Shown here: positions 30,832 to 41,938 of the stretch, piece after piece
How positions within the stretch are numbered: the stretch's first letter is position 1
How the letters are laid out: every line of letters begins with the position of its first letter
Assembly: GCF_963855985.1 (NCBI RefSeq)
Contig: NC_087118.1
Span: 7,440,001 to 7,504,000 of the forward strand
DNA length: 64,000 nt
Reading direction: 5' to 3'
Source: Ostrinia nubilalis
Taxonomy: Eukaryota; Arthropoda; Insecta; Lepidoptera; Crambidae
Translations under genes and position numbers: made by a program
The notes under the pieces: model-generated
Database searches by the model: none
What the model was told of the DNA's origin: nothing
The model's input: the letters and a program-made list of their open reading frames with translations, nothing else

Positions 30832-31665
30832 ATGAGCCAACAAAATAGCAGAACCGATGGCCATAGTGTCACCGGTTCTGCCCCTTTTAAAAATAACACC
30901 GACGGTCAAAATCCGATATCAGAAGTGGGATCGTTACAACGATCCCTTTCTGCCGGTCAATGTGTTGCTTCAGGTCCTGACAACCCCGGTGCCGACGCGG
31001 AGGTACCCCTGACTGCGCCCAGTGTGAACGTGTCCACTTCGATGACTGCGCTGCATCTCCTGCCGACGAGTGCCAGTGCCGTCAACCCGGTAGCACCACC
31101 AACATTCCAGTCCGGTATCGTTCCACCCGAATTCTTTGCTCACATGATGACCATGATGCAAAGTATGAGCGAGCGACTTTTGGAACAATCAGGTAACAAG
31201 TTTAAAATTACTGACGTGTTCCTGCCTTCCTACGACCCGGACGGAAATGTCGGCGTGCGCGAGTGGTGTGATCACATCTCTACTGCTAAAAGTACGTACC
31301 AATTAAGTGATTACGATATCCGTATGAAAGTGACGAGCTTGTTAAAGGGTCGCGCAAAAATATGGGCTGACAACTGGTTAGTGACAACATCTACCTGGGA
31401 AGAATTGCGCCAAAATATAATCACGACCTTTGAACCCGAGAGTCGTTACTCGCGGGATATTCTTAGATTCAGAGAGCATATTTATGATTCCTCTAAAGAT
31501 ATTGCGGAGTTCTTATCTCGAGCATGGCTTCTATGGCGGCGGGTCACGAAAGATAAGCTTGACAATAGCGATGCCGTAGAGGCAGTCATCGGTACGATAG
31601 GTGACGAACGTCTTAGGATCGAATTAATGAATGTTAGAGCCACTTCGGTACCGGAACTAATTTAA
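30832..31665 (+). pseudogene. gag: mdg3-like gag; start codon lies inside the LTR
   Basis: 277 codons open from ATG 30832. The first 28 codons lie in the 5' LTR (which ends at 30915), and the same N-terminus is therefore repeated at 36303 in the 3' LTR. The N-terminal third is low in structure, rich in serine, threonine and proline. Capsid-like motifs follow: FLPSYDPDGNVGVREWCDHI, LKGRAKIWADNW, TWEELRQNIITTF, FLSRAWLLWRRV. The frame stops at 31665, and the zinc knuckles follow in another frame, so a frameshift or a programmed shift lies between about 31655 and 31690. Confidence 0.82.
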
Positions 31666-31679
31666 GGTCTACTTCTGAC

Positions 31680-33326
31680 AACAGAAATACTACCCTCTAC
31701 TGTAGTTTTTGTAAACGAACCGGTCATGACTTCAATAATTGTCGAAGCAAAGGCAATTTAGGCACGCAATTGACTGAGAGCACTCAAAATACTACACCGC
31801 CAATACCAACCACGTCCACAAGGCAGAGTGAAAAGTTTTGCTCATTTTGTTCAAAGCCTGGTCATACATTCGATACCTGTTTTCGTCGCGAAAAACAAAT
31901 AGCTTCGAACATCAATTCAGTTTCAAATAATAAATCTAAACTGAACTCTATGCGTATTAGGGTAGGTAGCACCGAGATCGATACTGTGTTTGACAGTGGT
32001 GCAGAATGCTCCGTCATGCGTGAATCAATCGCAGACAAATTACCTGGTCGGAGGCATCACGTTGTTAACTATTTACGTGGGATAGGCCCATTTGCAGTGA
32101 TATCCACATTAACTGCTATCTGCACTATCGATAATATTAACGTGGAAATATTATTCCACATCCTACCTGACTTAGAGATGACATCTGATGTGCTCATCGG
32201 AGCAAATATTTTGTATGAAACCGGCCTAAGCATAGTAATCACTCAAAATACTGCGACATTGGTATCTCAACCGCGTGTTATGCACATGCGACTAAACAAT
32301 CCTATTTTTGAAAAGCTTGATCATGACTTGACTAACGAACTCGAAATCGAGCAGTTGATGGCCCTGCTTAACAAGTACTCTTATCTTTTCACACGAGGTT
32401 TTGCGAAATCTCGAGTTACTACCGGTGAACTAGAAATACGTTTAAAAAACCCTGAAAAATATGTTGAGCGAAGGCCGTATAGACTGAGTCCCGTAGAGCG
32501 CGAAAAAGTTAAAGAGATTGTGTCAGAGCTAATCGCGAATAATATCGTCCGTGAAAGTAAGTCTCCTTATTCGAGCCCAATTATTTTAGTAAAAAAGAAA
32601 AACGGAGACGACAGAATGTGTGTCGATTACCGCGAACTAAATTCAAACACTGTACGCGATCATTATCCTCTTCCTTTGATTGCGGACCAAATTGACCAGC
32701 TAGCCGGTGGCAAATATTTTACTTCGCTGGACATGGCATCTGGGTTCCATCAAATCCCAGTCTCAGCAGATTCAATCGAAAAAACCGCGTTCATTACACC
32801 CGATGGTCTATAATAATATACGACCATGCCTTTTGGCCTCTGCAATGCACCTGCAGTATATCAAAGATGCATAAATCGCGCGTTAGGACCACTTCTAAGC
32901 CCAGGTAGTGCTAATAAGGATCTCAATGATAGTGTGGCACAAGTTTACATTGATGATGTGATAAGTAAATGTCGAGACTTTCCCAGCGGTATCTCATTCC
33001 TAGAACGAATTTTAATCGCCTTGCGCGATTCTGGTTTTTCCATCAATATAGACAAGTGTCTTTTCTTCAAAAACTCTATTGAGTATCTCGGAAATGTGAT
33101 AGAAAACGGCCAAGTGAGCCCAAGTCCCAAAAAGATCGAAGCTTTGTTAAAAGCCCCTGTTCCGACTACCGTAAAACAAGTTCGACAGTTCAACGGTCTG
33201 GCTGGCTACTTTCGTCGCTTCATCCCCGATTTCGCCCGACTTATGATCCCTTTATACGACCTTACAAAACAAGGTGTTTTAAATGGAACTGGACGAATGT
33301 TCATGAAGAGGTACGTCAAAAAGTAA
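31680..33326 (+). pseudogene. pol (Ty3/gypsy): mdg3-like zinc knuckles, protease and reverse transcriptase
   Basis: A first knuckle CSFCKRTGHDFNNC lies at about 31702 and a second, CSFCSKPGHTFDTC, at about 31840. The protease active site is FDSGAECSVM near 31990. Reverse transcriptase shows ESKSPYSSPIILVKKKNG, CVDYRELN, YFTSLDMASGFHQIPV, MPFGLCNAPAVYQR, catalytic VYIDDVI (near 32945) and FNGLAGYFRRFIPDF. Two adjacent stop codons (TAATAA, 32811-32816) lie 9 bp before the ATGCCTTTTGG of the MPFG motif in the same frame. The frame is lost again near 33290-33300. The enzyme cannot be made from this copy. Confidence 0.87.
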
Positions 33327-34041
33327 TTCATTACTTAACATCTACTCCTGTGTTAACAATATTTCGAGAAGGTGAGCCGATCGAATTATTCACTGATGCA
33401 AGCAGCCTTTGCTTCGGGGCTGTTCTCGTACAGAATATAAATGGCCGACAACACGCTGTACTTACTTTAGCATGCGCACCACAGATATCGAAAGCAGGTA
33501 TCATTCATACGAGCTTGAGACTCTGGCGGTGGTTCGAGCGATCAAGCACTTCAGACATTTCTTATATGGACGCAAATTTAAGGTAATCACAGACTGCAAC
33601 GCGTTGAAAGCCTCTAAGCACAAACAAGACCTCTTACCCCGTATACACCGTTGGTGGTCGTATCTCCAAAACTTCGAGTTCGACATTGAGTACAGAAAGG
33701 GTGAGCGAATGCAACACGCGGATTTCTTTAGCAGAAATCCAAATCCCCTGACTGTAAACGTCATGACTAGAAACCTAGAATGGCTTAATATAGAGCAACG
33801 ACGCGACCCCCAACTACGGCCCATAATAGATGCTTTGCACAATGGAGACAGTGTCTCTGGCTATCTACTTGAAGATAACGTTCTCAAATACGAAAGAGTA
33901 GATCCGATCGTGGGCGTAACGAAATTGACGGTCGTACCAAGGTCATTCCAATGGAGCCTAATAAATACCTACCATACCGCTCTTAAGCATCAAGGGTGGG
34001 AGAAAACTCTCCATAAAATAAGAGACTTACCATTTCGATAA
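33327..34041 (+). pseudogene. pol (Ty3/gypsy): mdg3-like RNase H and integrase zinc region
   Basis: Reads IELFTDASSLCFGAVLVQN at 33383-33440, then a frame change near 33470, then YELETLAVVRAIKHFRHFLY, FKVITDCNALKA and YRKGERMQHADFFSRNP. The beginning of the integrase zinc domain follows (YHTALKHQGWEKTLHKI). A stop at 34041 comes just before the integrase core frame at 34043, so at least two frameshifts lie in this segment. Confidence 0.85.
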
Positions 34042-34042
34042 A

Positions 34043-35209
34043 ATGAACTCCATTGTCCGCGATTTTATAGCCAACTGTGTAGTATGCCGTACCTCAAAGC
34101 AGACCTCAGGAGCAACACAGGTACAATTGCATCCTATCACCAAGCCAACAGTGCCCTTTGAAGTAATCCACATGGACATCACCGGAAAACATGGTACAAC
34201 CGAAGAGCAGGAGTATGTCGTGGTAACCATAGACGCCTTCACCAAGTACGTATTGTTACGATATACTAATGATAAAAGCCAGCACAGTACTCTTGGAGCG
34301 CTGAAACAAGTTGTCCACCTTTTTGGTGCACCAAGGCAAATCGTCGTAGATGGAGGGCGTGAATTTCTTGGCGAATGCAAAAACTACTGTGACAGGTTTG
34401 GCATTGAAATTCATGCAATTGCACCAGGAGTTAGTAGAGCAAATGGACAGGTCGAGCGGGTGATGGCAACCCTGAAGAACGGTCTTATTATGATAAAAAA
34501 CTACGAGACCCCGGATTGGCACACAGCACTAGAAAGTTTGCAATTGGCTTTTAACTGTACTGTCCATAGAACAACCGGTGTTGCCCCGCTAACACTCCTC
34601 ACCCGACGCCAAAACTGCGTACCACCTGAGCTCCTAAATTTAGTGAAATTCGAAAACACTTCCATTGATATTGATGCATTGCAACGACATGTCCAGCAAA
34701 GGATGGTCGATGCGTCTGCCAAAGATAAACAAAGATTTGATAGAGGACGGGCTCGAATTCACAACTTTCAACGAGGAGATTTTGTTTTAATAAAAAATAA
34801 TCCCAGAAACCAGACCTCTTTAGACCTTAAATTCAGCGTACCTTACGAAATTTTCAGAGTTCTCGAAAATGATCGCTACCTTGTGAAGAAGGTCATCGGT
34901 CACCACGGACGGCCACGTAGGGTGGCACATGATCAGCTACGGCGAGCTCCTCAACCTGGTGGTGGTGCGGATCAGGTGGCCGTGTCGCCAGATCACCAGC
35001 AACCGGGTCCGTCTGGTGTCATATCAACATCAGCGTCCGTGGCGCCAGATCACCAGCAACCTGGCCCATCTGGTGTCACAGCAACATCAGCATCTCCGCC
35101 TCAATCACGTGACGTTCTCAACATAGACGACGTCGCAGAGGATACCGCGCACCTGGACTCGGTGAGAACCTTTCATTTCACTAACCATGTTTGCTATATT
35201 AGTTGTTGA
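34043..35209 (+). pseudogene. pol (Ty3/gypsy): mdg3-like integrase with repeated C-terminal tail
   Basis: A long open frame of 388 codons. The zinc-site cysteines are in NCVVCRTSK. Catalytic residues are visible in IHMDITGKHG, VVDGGREFLG and RANGQVERVMATLKNG, the D, D, E triad of retroviral-type integrases. The C-terminal DNA-binding part includes FQRGDFVLIKNN and PYEIFRVLENDRYLVK. Near the end a 57-bp unit is tandemly repeated (34978-35035 and 35036-35095), coding PDHQQPGPSGV twice. The integrase itself looks intact, although the pol frame before it is broken. Confidence 0.88.
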
Positions 35210-35385
35210 CACGTGGAGTTGTCAAATAACTAAGCTTTTCTATACTCAATCTATAATCACTATTGTCGTGTGGAGCCGTACAATAGTAAAATCAATCCCT
35301 AAAACACTATTGTCGTGTGGAGCCGTACAATAGTAACAAAGTAAAACGATACTGTTGTCATGTGGAATGAGCAGTAAACTATCAT
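35204..35385 (+). repeat. Array of stem-loops with a GTGTGGAG loop
   Basis: Perfect stems ACTATTGT/ACAATAGT enclose the loop CGTGTGGAGCCGT twice (35259-35287 and 35306-35334). A related stem TTGAC/GTCAA with loop ACGTGGAGTT lies at 35206-35225, and a degenerate fourth copy at about 35351-35378. All lie directly behind the integrase stop. Confidence 0.8.
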
Positions 35386-35522
35386 TCAGTCAGTTAAAAA
35401 TATACGGCTCTGGTTACTGTGGAAGTACCAGCCTCAAAGTATGTTTTTCTCTTTTTCAGTAAACCCCTACATCCAACCAGAGTGAAGCGCTGCAGAGCAC
35501 GCACCGCACATCAGAATGGCCG
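35386..35522 (+). other. 3' non-coding segment before the LTR
   Basis: No gene. The text TTTTTCTCTTTTTCAG at about 35443-35459 looks like a splice acceptor, which could serve a spliced message. No clear polypurine tract precedes the LTR. Confidence 0.4.
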
Positions 35523-36386
35523 TGTCGCCGCAAAAGTATTTAAGTTATAGTTACGTAACACAAATTATTAATTGTAAACACATTTTTCCATCGCTAATAA
35601 TAATAATCGTGTAATTGCGTTGGTAATTACTTTGTATTTTTAGTGTCAATTTAAATTTGTTTATTAGTGCACGTTTCATAAATGGATAACATTCAGACAA
35701 GTAAGTCGATTTATTTTATTATTGGCTTTTAAAGCTTTCCAAAATGTTTAAGAATAATTAAATGTGTAGACATAAATAACCAGTTATTTATTACTTGCTT
35801 TTGCAAATTAATAAGTAACTCAATTTGATTGTACTGCAAAAGCAAGCTGTTGATTTTAAAAAAACAATTCGATTATTCATTTTCTAAAGCTTTTAAAATT
35901 AACAAAATTATTAAAAATAGTTACGCATGCCAACAAAAATAACCGGTTATTTATTAACTCATTTTAAAACTTTATAAGTAACTCAATTGACTGCGTGCGC
36001 AACGCCATTGGCCGGCCGCACCGAGAGGTGGGAGGTTGAGTGGGGGCGCTGCGTACTACCGAGCGACAGCGGAGCAACTCGCTCACTTCGCTCCGGATTT
36101 TCGAACCGAACGGTTGTTAAGCGAAAGCTCTGCTCCTCTGTCGATCGGAATATTAATTAAATTATTAATTACCTGCATTTCTGTAAATTAATTAATAATA
36201 ATTTTTACTGAAAATTAGTTCTTTTTGTTCTTGTAATTTTGATAATGGCTAAAATAAAATTATTGCTAAATTAGTTTTCTTTGCATTTGTTTTGTATTTC
36301 TCATGAGCCAACAAAATAGCAGAACCGATGGCCATAGTGTCACCGGTTCTGCCCCTTTTAAAAATAACACCGACGGTCAAAATCCG
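35523..36386 (+). repeat. 3' LTR of the mdg3-like element
   Basis: 864 bp from TGTCGCCGC to GGTCAAAATCCG. It shows the uninterrupted site (CGCTCACTTCGCTCC, about 36076-36090) into which the hAT entered in the 5' copy. It carries a second copy of the first 28 gag codons at 36303-36386. Confidence 0.92.
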
Positions 36387-36391
36387 ATATA

Positions 36392-36839
36392 TACTAGAGA
36401 TGCAAAATGTCTAGATCACTGCATAGCAAAATCTAAAACTAAAATACGTACTGTTATCTGTAACTCCTCTGTGACTGACCATAGCTGTGTTTGTGTTGCT
36501 ATACCACTTTCTGATAACTATCAATATAAAAAAGTGGAAAAGATAAATAGTAAAATAAATTATCATAAGGTCTGTAGTATGCTTCAAGATACAAACTGGG
36601 ACGAATTCTTTGCGACAGAGAACCCCAACAATGCTACTGAACTGTTCACTAAAATACTATCTAACATTATAGAAAAATCAACGGTAACGTATAAGATCTC
36701 TAATAGAAAACTAACACGCCAGCCCTGGGTCACACCTGGCCTTTTAAGATGTATGCGTTTTCGAGATACACTGCACAGGTGACACAAAAGGTCGCCTGAT
36801 AACCTAGATCTAGCACTCACTTATAAGCGTTATCGTAAC
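36392..36839 (+). pseudogene. LINE L-A ORF2, endonuclease C-terminus and linker
   Basis: Continues the endonuclease broken at 28522. It reads DHCIAKSKTKIRTVICNSSV and TDHSCVCVAIPL (the conserved D-H pair), then linker text NRKLTRQPWVTPGLLRCMRF. An in-frame TGA lies at 36780-36782. The frame reads on to 36839, where a 189-bp LTR-like repeat begins. It is taken up again at 54664. Confidence 0.88.
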
Positions 36840-37028
36840 TGTAGTGTACCTAAATGTGCACACTGGCTCACCGTCACACCAAGCGTCTCACTGCGGCACG
36901 TCCGTACTTGCCGGCGTCTGCCGTACGACTGACTCGTCCAACTCGTAACGACGTCACGTGACTGCCTATCACTTGTGTACGTGAGACAGCGTATTGTATC
37001 TATCTAGTACGTAGATACAAACACTACA
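36840..37028. repeat. Left 189-bp LTR-like repeat
   Basis: TG...CA ends within a 7-bp inverted repeat (TGTAGTG/CACTACA). One base differs from the right copy (CGTACTTGCC against CGTACTCGCC). TCCCTTCCTTG follows directly, which is not a recognisable tRNA primer site. Confidence 0.9.
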
Positions 37029-37039
37029 TCCCTTCCTTG

Positions 37040-39106
37040 TTAATAAATTTTAATGAAAGTTTTTGTCAAGTAAATGTAAAAAAAGAGGGTCCGTGGTCTC
37101 CGATATATCATGAATTCAAAGCTAACCGTAAATTAGATATTGCTTATATTTCTAACATAAAAATTAACAACACTCATACGGTGGGTGTAGAGGAAACAAC
37201 AGGTGCTCTTCTTAACGCGCTTATACCCGACGATAGTGTGGCTGACGATAACGATTATCATCGGGACGTCAGAAATGCTATTACGGTGCTGCCTGAGTCG
37301 CCTGTGTCTTCTATTCCTAGCCTTGATGAGTTTTACGATATAGTAAATAGTTTACCCTTAAACAAAGCATCGGGCGAAGATAAAATATCAAATAAAATGA
37401 TTAAAGCAGCGTGTAAAACAGCCGGAACGGATATTCTTAATGTTTTCACTCGTTGTATCTCGGAGGGCGTGTTTCCGAGTATATGGCGTCGCGGATTTAT
37501 TAAAATTATACCAAAGGGAGGTGACAAACCGCCCGAAGATCCTAAATCGTACCGACCTATTACATTACTTCCCTCATTAGGTAAACTGTTAGAGCGATTA
37601 GTAGTGCCGCGTTTGCTACCGGGTGGTCCAATTTTTCACGAGCAGAAGTTTGGCTTCACCGCCGGGAAGTCTACTGCAGATGCAGTAATATCTGTTAGAC
37701 AAAAAGTGACGTCCTCGGTGGCAAAGTACGTTGTAGGAATATTCCTTGATATTTCAGGTGCCTTCGACAATGCTTGGTGGCCGATCCTGCTCTTAAAACT
37801 GAAAGTTCGTGGATGCTATAGTAATATATATTCACTACTGCACTCGTACTTTTGTAACGGTACAACTAAATTAAAACTCGGCCATCATGCTGAATCAAAG
37901 GTGCTCACGCGCGGCTGTCCCCAAGGATCGGTCCTAGGGCCCTACCTTTGGAATTTGGGTTTCGATGATTTTCTAGCATTACCATTACCCGAAGGCTGTT
38001 CGTTAACCGGGTACGCTGATGACGGTCTCCTTTTAATAGAGGCTGACACTAGATCAAAGCTTGAAAATCTAGCGGATACATGCTTGAATTTAATATCTCA
38101 ATGGGGTGACAGGAATCGTTTGCAGTTTGCCCCTCACAAAACTTATCAGCTTCTATTAAAAGGTAATCTTAAAGTTTTGCCTCGCATTAAATTCAATGAA
38201 ATAACTGTTAAAAAACGGGAATCTGTTTGCTATCTCGGACTAATTTTAGAGAAAAACTTTAGTTTTGTCGAGCACATTAAACAGATCGGTGAAAAAGCTA
38301 AAAATAACTTTTATGCCTTAAGTCACATTTCAACCTCGACGTGGGGTCTAACGTTTAAAATCCTCCGAGTAATATATTCGGCCACTTATTTAAGCTCCAT
38401 TTGCTATGGTGCACCAGTTTGGGCTGACAGAGCTACTATAGGAGCCGCTCGACGGAAACTACTCCAAAGTCAACGCCTTGCATTGATTTTTCTTTGCAAA
38501 GCTTACAGAACTGTGAGCACGGAGGCTCTGCCAGTCCTGGCTGGTGTACTGCCGGTCGACTTAGAGGTACAAAAGCGTGCGGCTATGTACTTCGCATCAA
38601 GGGAAAATATAACCTCCGATTTCTTAAATAGCCGCGATCGTTCTAAAATAAGTCGATTATTTGATTCCCGAGAAGTCGTTGAAGAAGATTTACTTAATGA
38701 ATGGCAAAAAAGATGGGATACGTCAGTTAAAGGACGTCACTTATATAAATTCTTCCCGAATGTACGCGAACGTCTAACTAGGCGATGGTTAGAAATCGAC
38801 CATTGCTCGTCGCAGTTCCTCACGGGACATGGCAACTTTAAACATAAACTTCACGAATTCAAACTAGTTCAGTCTCCTTTTTGCGAGTGTTCCACTGATG
38901 ATGTCAGTCATGAGCAGTCTGCCCATCATATCTTGTGGGAGTGTGATCTTTGGAAACATGAACGTGATATAATGCTTAATTCAATACAACATACATCTGT
39001 TTCCGCAATTTATTACACCGATCTTGTCGCGACAAGGAAAAATTTCCGTGCTTTTAAGCGATTTTGTGAAAAATATTATTGGCAGGTAGTTGCTAATTGC
39101 TCATAA
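37040..39106 (+). pseudogene. R1-clade LINE reverse transcriptase and C-terminus, 5' truncated
   Basis: A 689-codon frame stays open to TAA at 39104-39106. It starts just before the reverse transcriptase, so the ORF1 and endonuclease parts are missing. Motifs: LNKASGEDKISNKMIK, KSYRPITLLPSLGKLLER, FGFTAGKSTADAV, GIFLDISGAFDNAWWPILL (typical of the R1 clade), RGCPQGSVLGPYLWN, catalytic LTGYADDGLLL and LTGHGNFKHKLHEF. The C-terminal zinc-binding site is FCECSTDDVSHEQSAHHILW followed by EC. R1-clade LINEs copy their RNA into nicked DNA, often at fixed sites. No internal break is seen, only the 5' truncation next to the left LTR-like repeat. Confidence 0.9.
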
Positions 39107-39490
39107 GATAGGCCCCCTTAATTTAATTTATTGTCCGTGGTGCATAATCTTTTTCTTAAAGGTTTTAAACCTTTGTTTGTCACCTGTCATCCGCTTTGCA
39201 ATGGAGGGAAGTCGAACCTTAATTTCGAACTCCTCCTATGTTCTTCTGATTAATTTCGTTGCGGGTCCAATGACAGTTTAACTTTCCCCCGGGACAAACT
39301 TGACCTTCATTGGTTGGGTTTTTTGTGGCGGTCAAGCTGTAGATCCTGGCTACACAGGAGTTGCAGTGGTGGGAACGAGAGGTGGGAATAGTCCCGTAAG
39401 TAAATGTAAGGTTAATTATTGTAATAGAAGTATGGAAAAGATCGCTATACAGCGATAACACCGACTGAATTGTACTCATACGTCTCACTC
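39107..39490 (+). other. Presumed 3' UTR of the R1-clade LINE
   Basis: Non-coding stretch behind the stop. It contains AAAGATCGCTATACAGCGAT near 39438, a short inverted text often seen near lepidopteran LINE tails, and ends in a T run at about 39492. The exact end is unclear. Confidence 0.45.
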
Positions 39491-39605
39491 TCTTTTTTTT
39501 TTAATATCTATTATACATTACTTTAATAAACATCCAATTTCAGTTACGTTCAATTAATGCAAATAAGTTAATTTGAATTTAGTAAACAACAAGTCTACCT
39601 AACAG

Positions 39606-40410
39606 ATCCGGGTTACATCCCATTTAAAGGATATCAGTTGCCTGAAAAAAAAATTACATCCAATTTAGTGGATATCATGGTACATACAATTTAATGGATA
39701 TCAGGGTACATCCAATTTAATGAATATCACGGTACATCCAATTTAATGGATATCATGGTACATCCAATTTAATGGATATCAGATATCAGGGTACGTCCAA
39801 TTTAATGGATATCAGGGTACGTCCAATTTAATGGATATCAGGGTACATCCAAATTAATGAATATCAGAGTACATTTAATTAAATAGATACCAGGGGTACG
39901 TCCAATTTAATGAATATCAGGGTACATACAATTGTATGGATATCGGGGGTACGTCCAATTTAATTGATATCAGGTGTACATCAAATTTAATGGATATCAG
40001 GTGTACATCAATTTGAATTTGAGGTACAAATTTAATGGATATCAGTGAAACCTACCAAATCTATGTAAGACCACTTATGTACCTGGAATTACGCAAATAA
40101 AGAAATTTGATTTGATTTGATTTGATCCAATTGACTGGATATCAGGGTACATCCAATTTAATGGATATCACAGGTACATCCAATTGAATGGATATCAGGG
40201 TACATCCAATTTAATAGATATCAGTCTACATCCAATTTAATGGATATCAGGGTACATCCAATTTAATGGATATCACGGGTACATCCAATTGAATGGATAT
40301 CAGGGTACATCCAATTTAATGGATATCAGGGTACATCCAATTCAATGGATATCACGGGTACATCCAATTTAACGGATATCAGTATATATCCAATTTAATG
40401 AGCATCAAGC
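39606..40410. repeat. 26-bp minisatellite, about 27 units
   Basis: Tandem, imperfect units with the core ATCCAATTTAATGGAT followed by ATCAGGGTAC. The core is an imperfect palindrome, so each unit can form a small hairpin. About 15 units lie before and 11 after an inserted LINE tail at 40046-40125. Many units carry a GATATC. Confidence 0.9.
40046..40125 (+). repeat. LINE 3' tail fragment inside the minisatellite
   Basis: The text CTATGTAAGACCACTTATG leads to AATAAAGAAATTTGATTTG and further ATTTG repeats, the kind of pentameric tail found on CR1-like LINEs. It interrupts the tandem array. Confidence 0.65.
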
Positions 40411-41282
40411 GATGATCTCTTCTCTTGTCGGCGTCAGGAGTGAAAGTCAGTTCGATCCATCCTGCTATGATCATTATGGCTCTGCGGAAACGCTTCCAAC
40501 GGTGATGTGCCGATTCGCCTCCAGGTGCCGCGCCCGTATTCCAGTTTAGTGCACGCGCTCACGACTGTCTGCAACACGGCCATCCTGCGCGACATGCGTC
40601 CTCGTATGTTCCTTTGAAAAACTAAGAAGAACAGCCAGTATCCGCTCGGCCAATCTTTCTTCATGAAATATAAAATATATATGCTTTCAGAGCAAGAAAA
40701 CTAAACTTTTAGTACCTACTACTAGTTACTCTTTCAAATAAAACCCATCTAACTAAATATCTTATGTTACTAACTTGTAACCATAGCCTATTTTAAGCTA
40801 CTTAGCTTTTACGATTCCAATCAACTACTAATAACAATTCCAATTAATTGTAACATTGAAGATCACTGAGATCCACAAATCATTGAGCAAAATTACCAAA
40901 ATTTTCTCTAAAATATCAATTAAACAACAGTGGCCTAATTCACGTATTTTGACACATCGTCCGACGTCCTAATGAAAACAGTTCTAAATCGATAGGATCC
41001 CAACTCAGCGGTTTGTCATTTGACGTTTAATCACTTGAACCAAATTTCAAAATAGGTAATAGGTGAATACTGCAGAGACTACGATTGAATACGCATAAAA
41101 ACGAAATCAAAACAAAATCGGGCGATTAACACGTGAATACGAAAAGTGACACCAGCGATCAAATCGCTTGCATGCCGTTGAAGTTTTGTTACGTGAATAC
41201 GGCTACAGGCTCGGGAACCTAAGTCAACCAGTCAAACAGTCAATGGCTTTATGATCTTTGCTAAACACAGCAAGATCCGACT
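40411..41282. other. Unassigned stretch
   Basis: No supported gene. A 76-codon minus frame at 40434-40664 is not recognised. The motif CGTGAATACG or a close variant occurs several times between 40935 and 41210. At about 41262 a text CAGCAAGATCCGACTGCACC is repeated in altered form at 42037, on the other side of a LINE tail. Confidence 0.5.
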
Positions 41283-41645
41283 GCACCACCCAGAAGTATC
41301 TCACCTCAGAACATCTCCCCTTTTCGCTCGCAGCTTGGTTGGCTTCCCATCAGACAGCGTAGATATCTTCGTTCACTTTGTATGCTTCATCCGATTCTCT
41401 TCAATCCTGACTCTCCATCTTATTTAAAAGATAAATTTCAGTACCTCCACTCCACTCACAATAGAAATCTTCGCTCTAGTCAGACTCTTCAGCTTGCCAC
41501 CCCTTATCATAGCACCGGCTTCATGTCCAACTCTTTCCTAGTCTCCGCTGTACGGCTCTGGAACGGCCTTCCGGCCAAATTACGCAAACCTTCTTCCAAA
41601 TTTACTTTCAAAAGGGCTCTGCGCAAACATTTCAAGGAATGACCT
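41283..41645 (+). pseudogene. LINE C-terminal fragment
   Basis: Reads FARSLGWLPIRQRRYLRSLC, then the frame from 41382 (LFNPDSPSYLKDKFQYL, HSTGFMSNSFLVSAVRLWNG, LPAKLRKPSSKFTFKRALRK) to the stop at 41640-41642. This is the extreme C-terminus of a CR1/Jockey-group LINE. Everything upstream is missing. Confidence 0.8.
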
Positions 41646-41938
41646 TTTTTCTCCATTTTCTCGCTATCTCAGACATCAGTCATGTGTACATTTATAATAT
41701 TATTATGTTTATGTATTTATGTGTATGTCTATTATATTTATTTGTATTATGTTATTTATTTTAATGTAATCTTATGTAAGTAGGTTTATTATCAAAAATG
41801 TAATTGTAATTTTTTTTTTGCATCGCCTTACTCTTTCTACATGACCCGTGGTTGACTAGCAGAGAATGCCATCCGGCATTAAGTCCGCCACAGTGCATTG
41901 TTAGTTTGTGTGCTGAAGTTTAAATAAATAAATAAATA
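41646..41938 (+). other. 3' UTR and AAAT-repeat tail of the LINE fragment
   Basis: Non-coding, ending in TAAATAAATAAATAAATA at about 41922-41938. Confidence 0.65.

Larger units (their letters stand above)
28523..30915 (+). repeat. 5' LTR of the mdg3-like element, split by a hAT
   Basis: LTR text is 28523-29085 and 30619-30915, with the hAT and its second duplication copy between. It starts TGTCGCCGC. It holds a GC-rich segment near 28983-29085 and ends GGTCAAAATCCG. The gag ATG at 30832 lies inside it. Confidence 0.9.
28523..36386 (+). mobile_element. mdg3/micropia-like Ty3/gypsy element
   Basis: LTRs at 28523-30915 (with a nested hAT) and 35523-36386 (864 bp). The left flank ATATA (28518-28522) and right flank ATATA (36387-36391) form a 4- or 5-bp target duplication in L-A, whose endonuclease frame resumes at 36392. 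The LTRs differ by about five small changes outside the hAT, so the insertion is fairly recent. Gag, protease, reverse transcriptase, RNase H and integrase follow in the gypsy order. Several breaks in pol show that this copy is defective. Confidence 0.93.

Noticed and set aside
36303..36391. A gag gene starting at 36303
   Set aside because: It is the LTR copy of the gag N-terminus fused by chance with L-A endonuclease text.
39606..40410. CRISPR-like array
   Set aside because: The units are tandem without unique spacers, and the genome is eukaryotic. It is a minisatellite.
40434..40664. 76-codon minus frame in the unassigned stretch
   Set aside because: No recognisable motif and no sign of selection that I can see.
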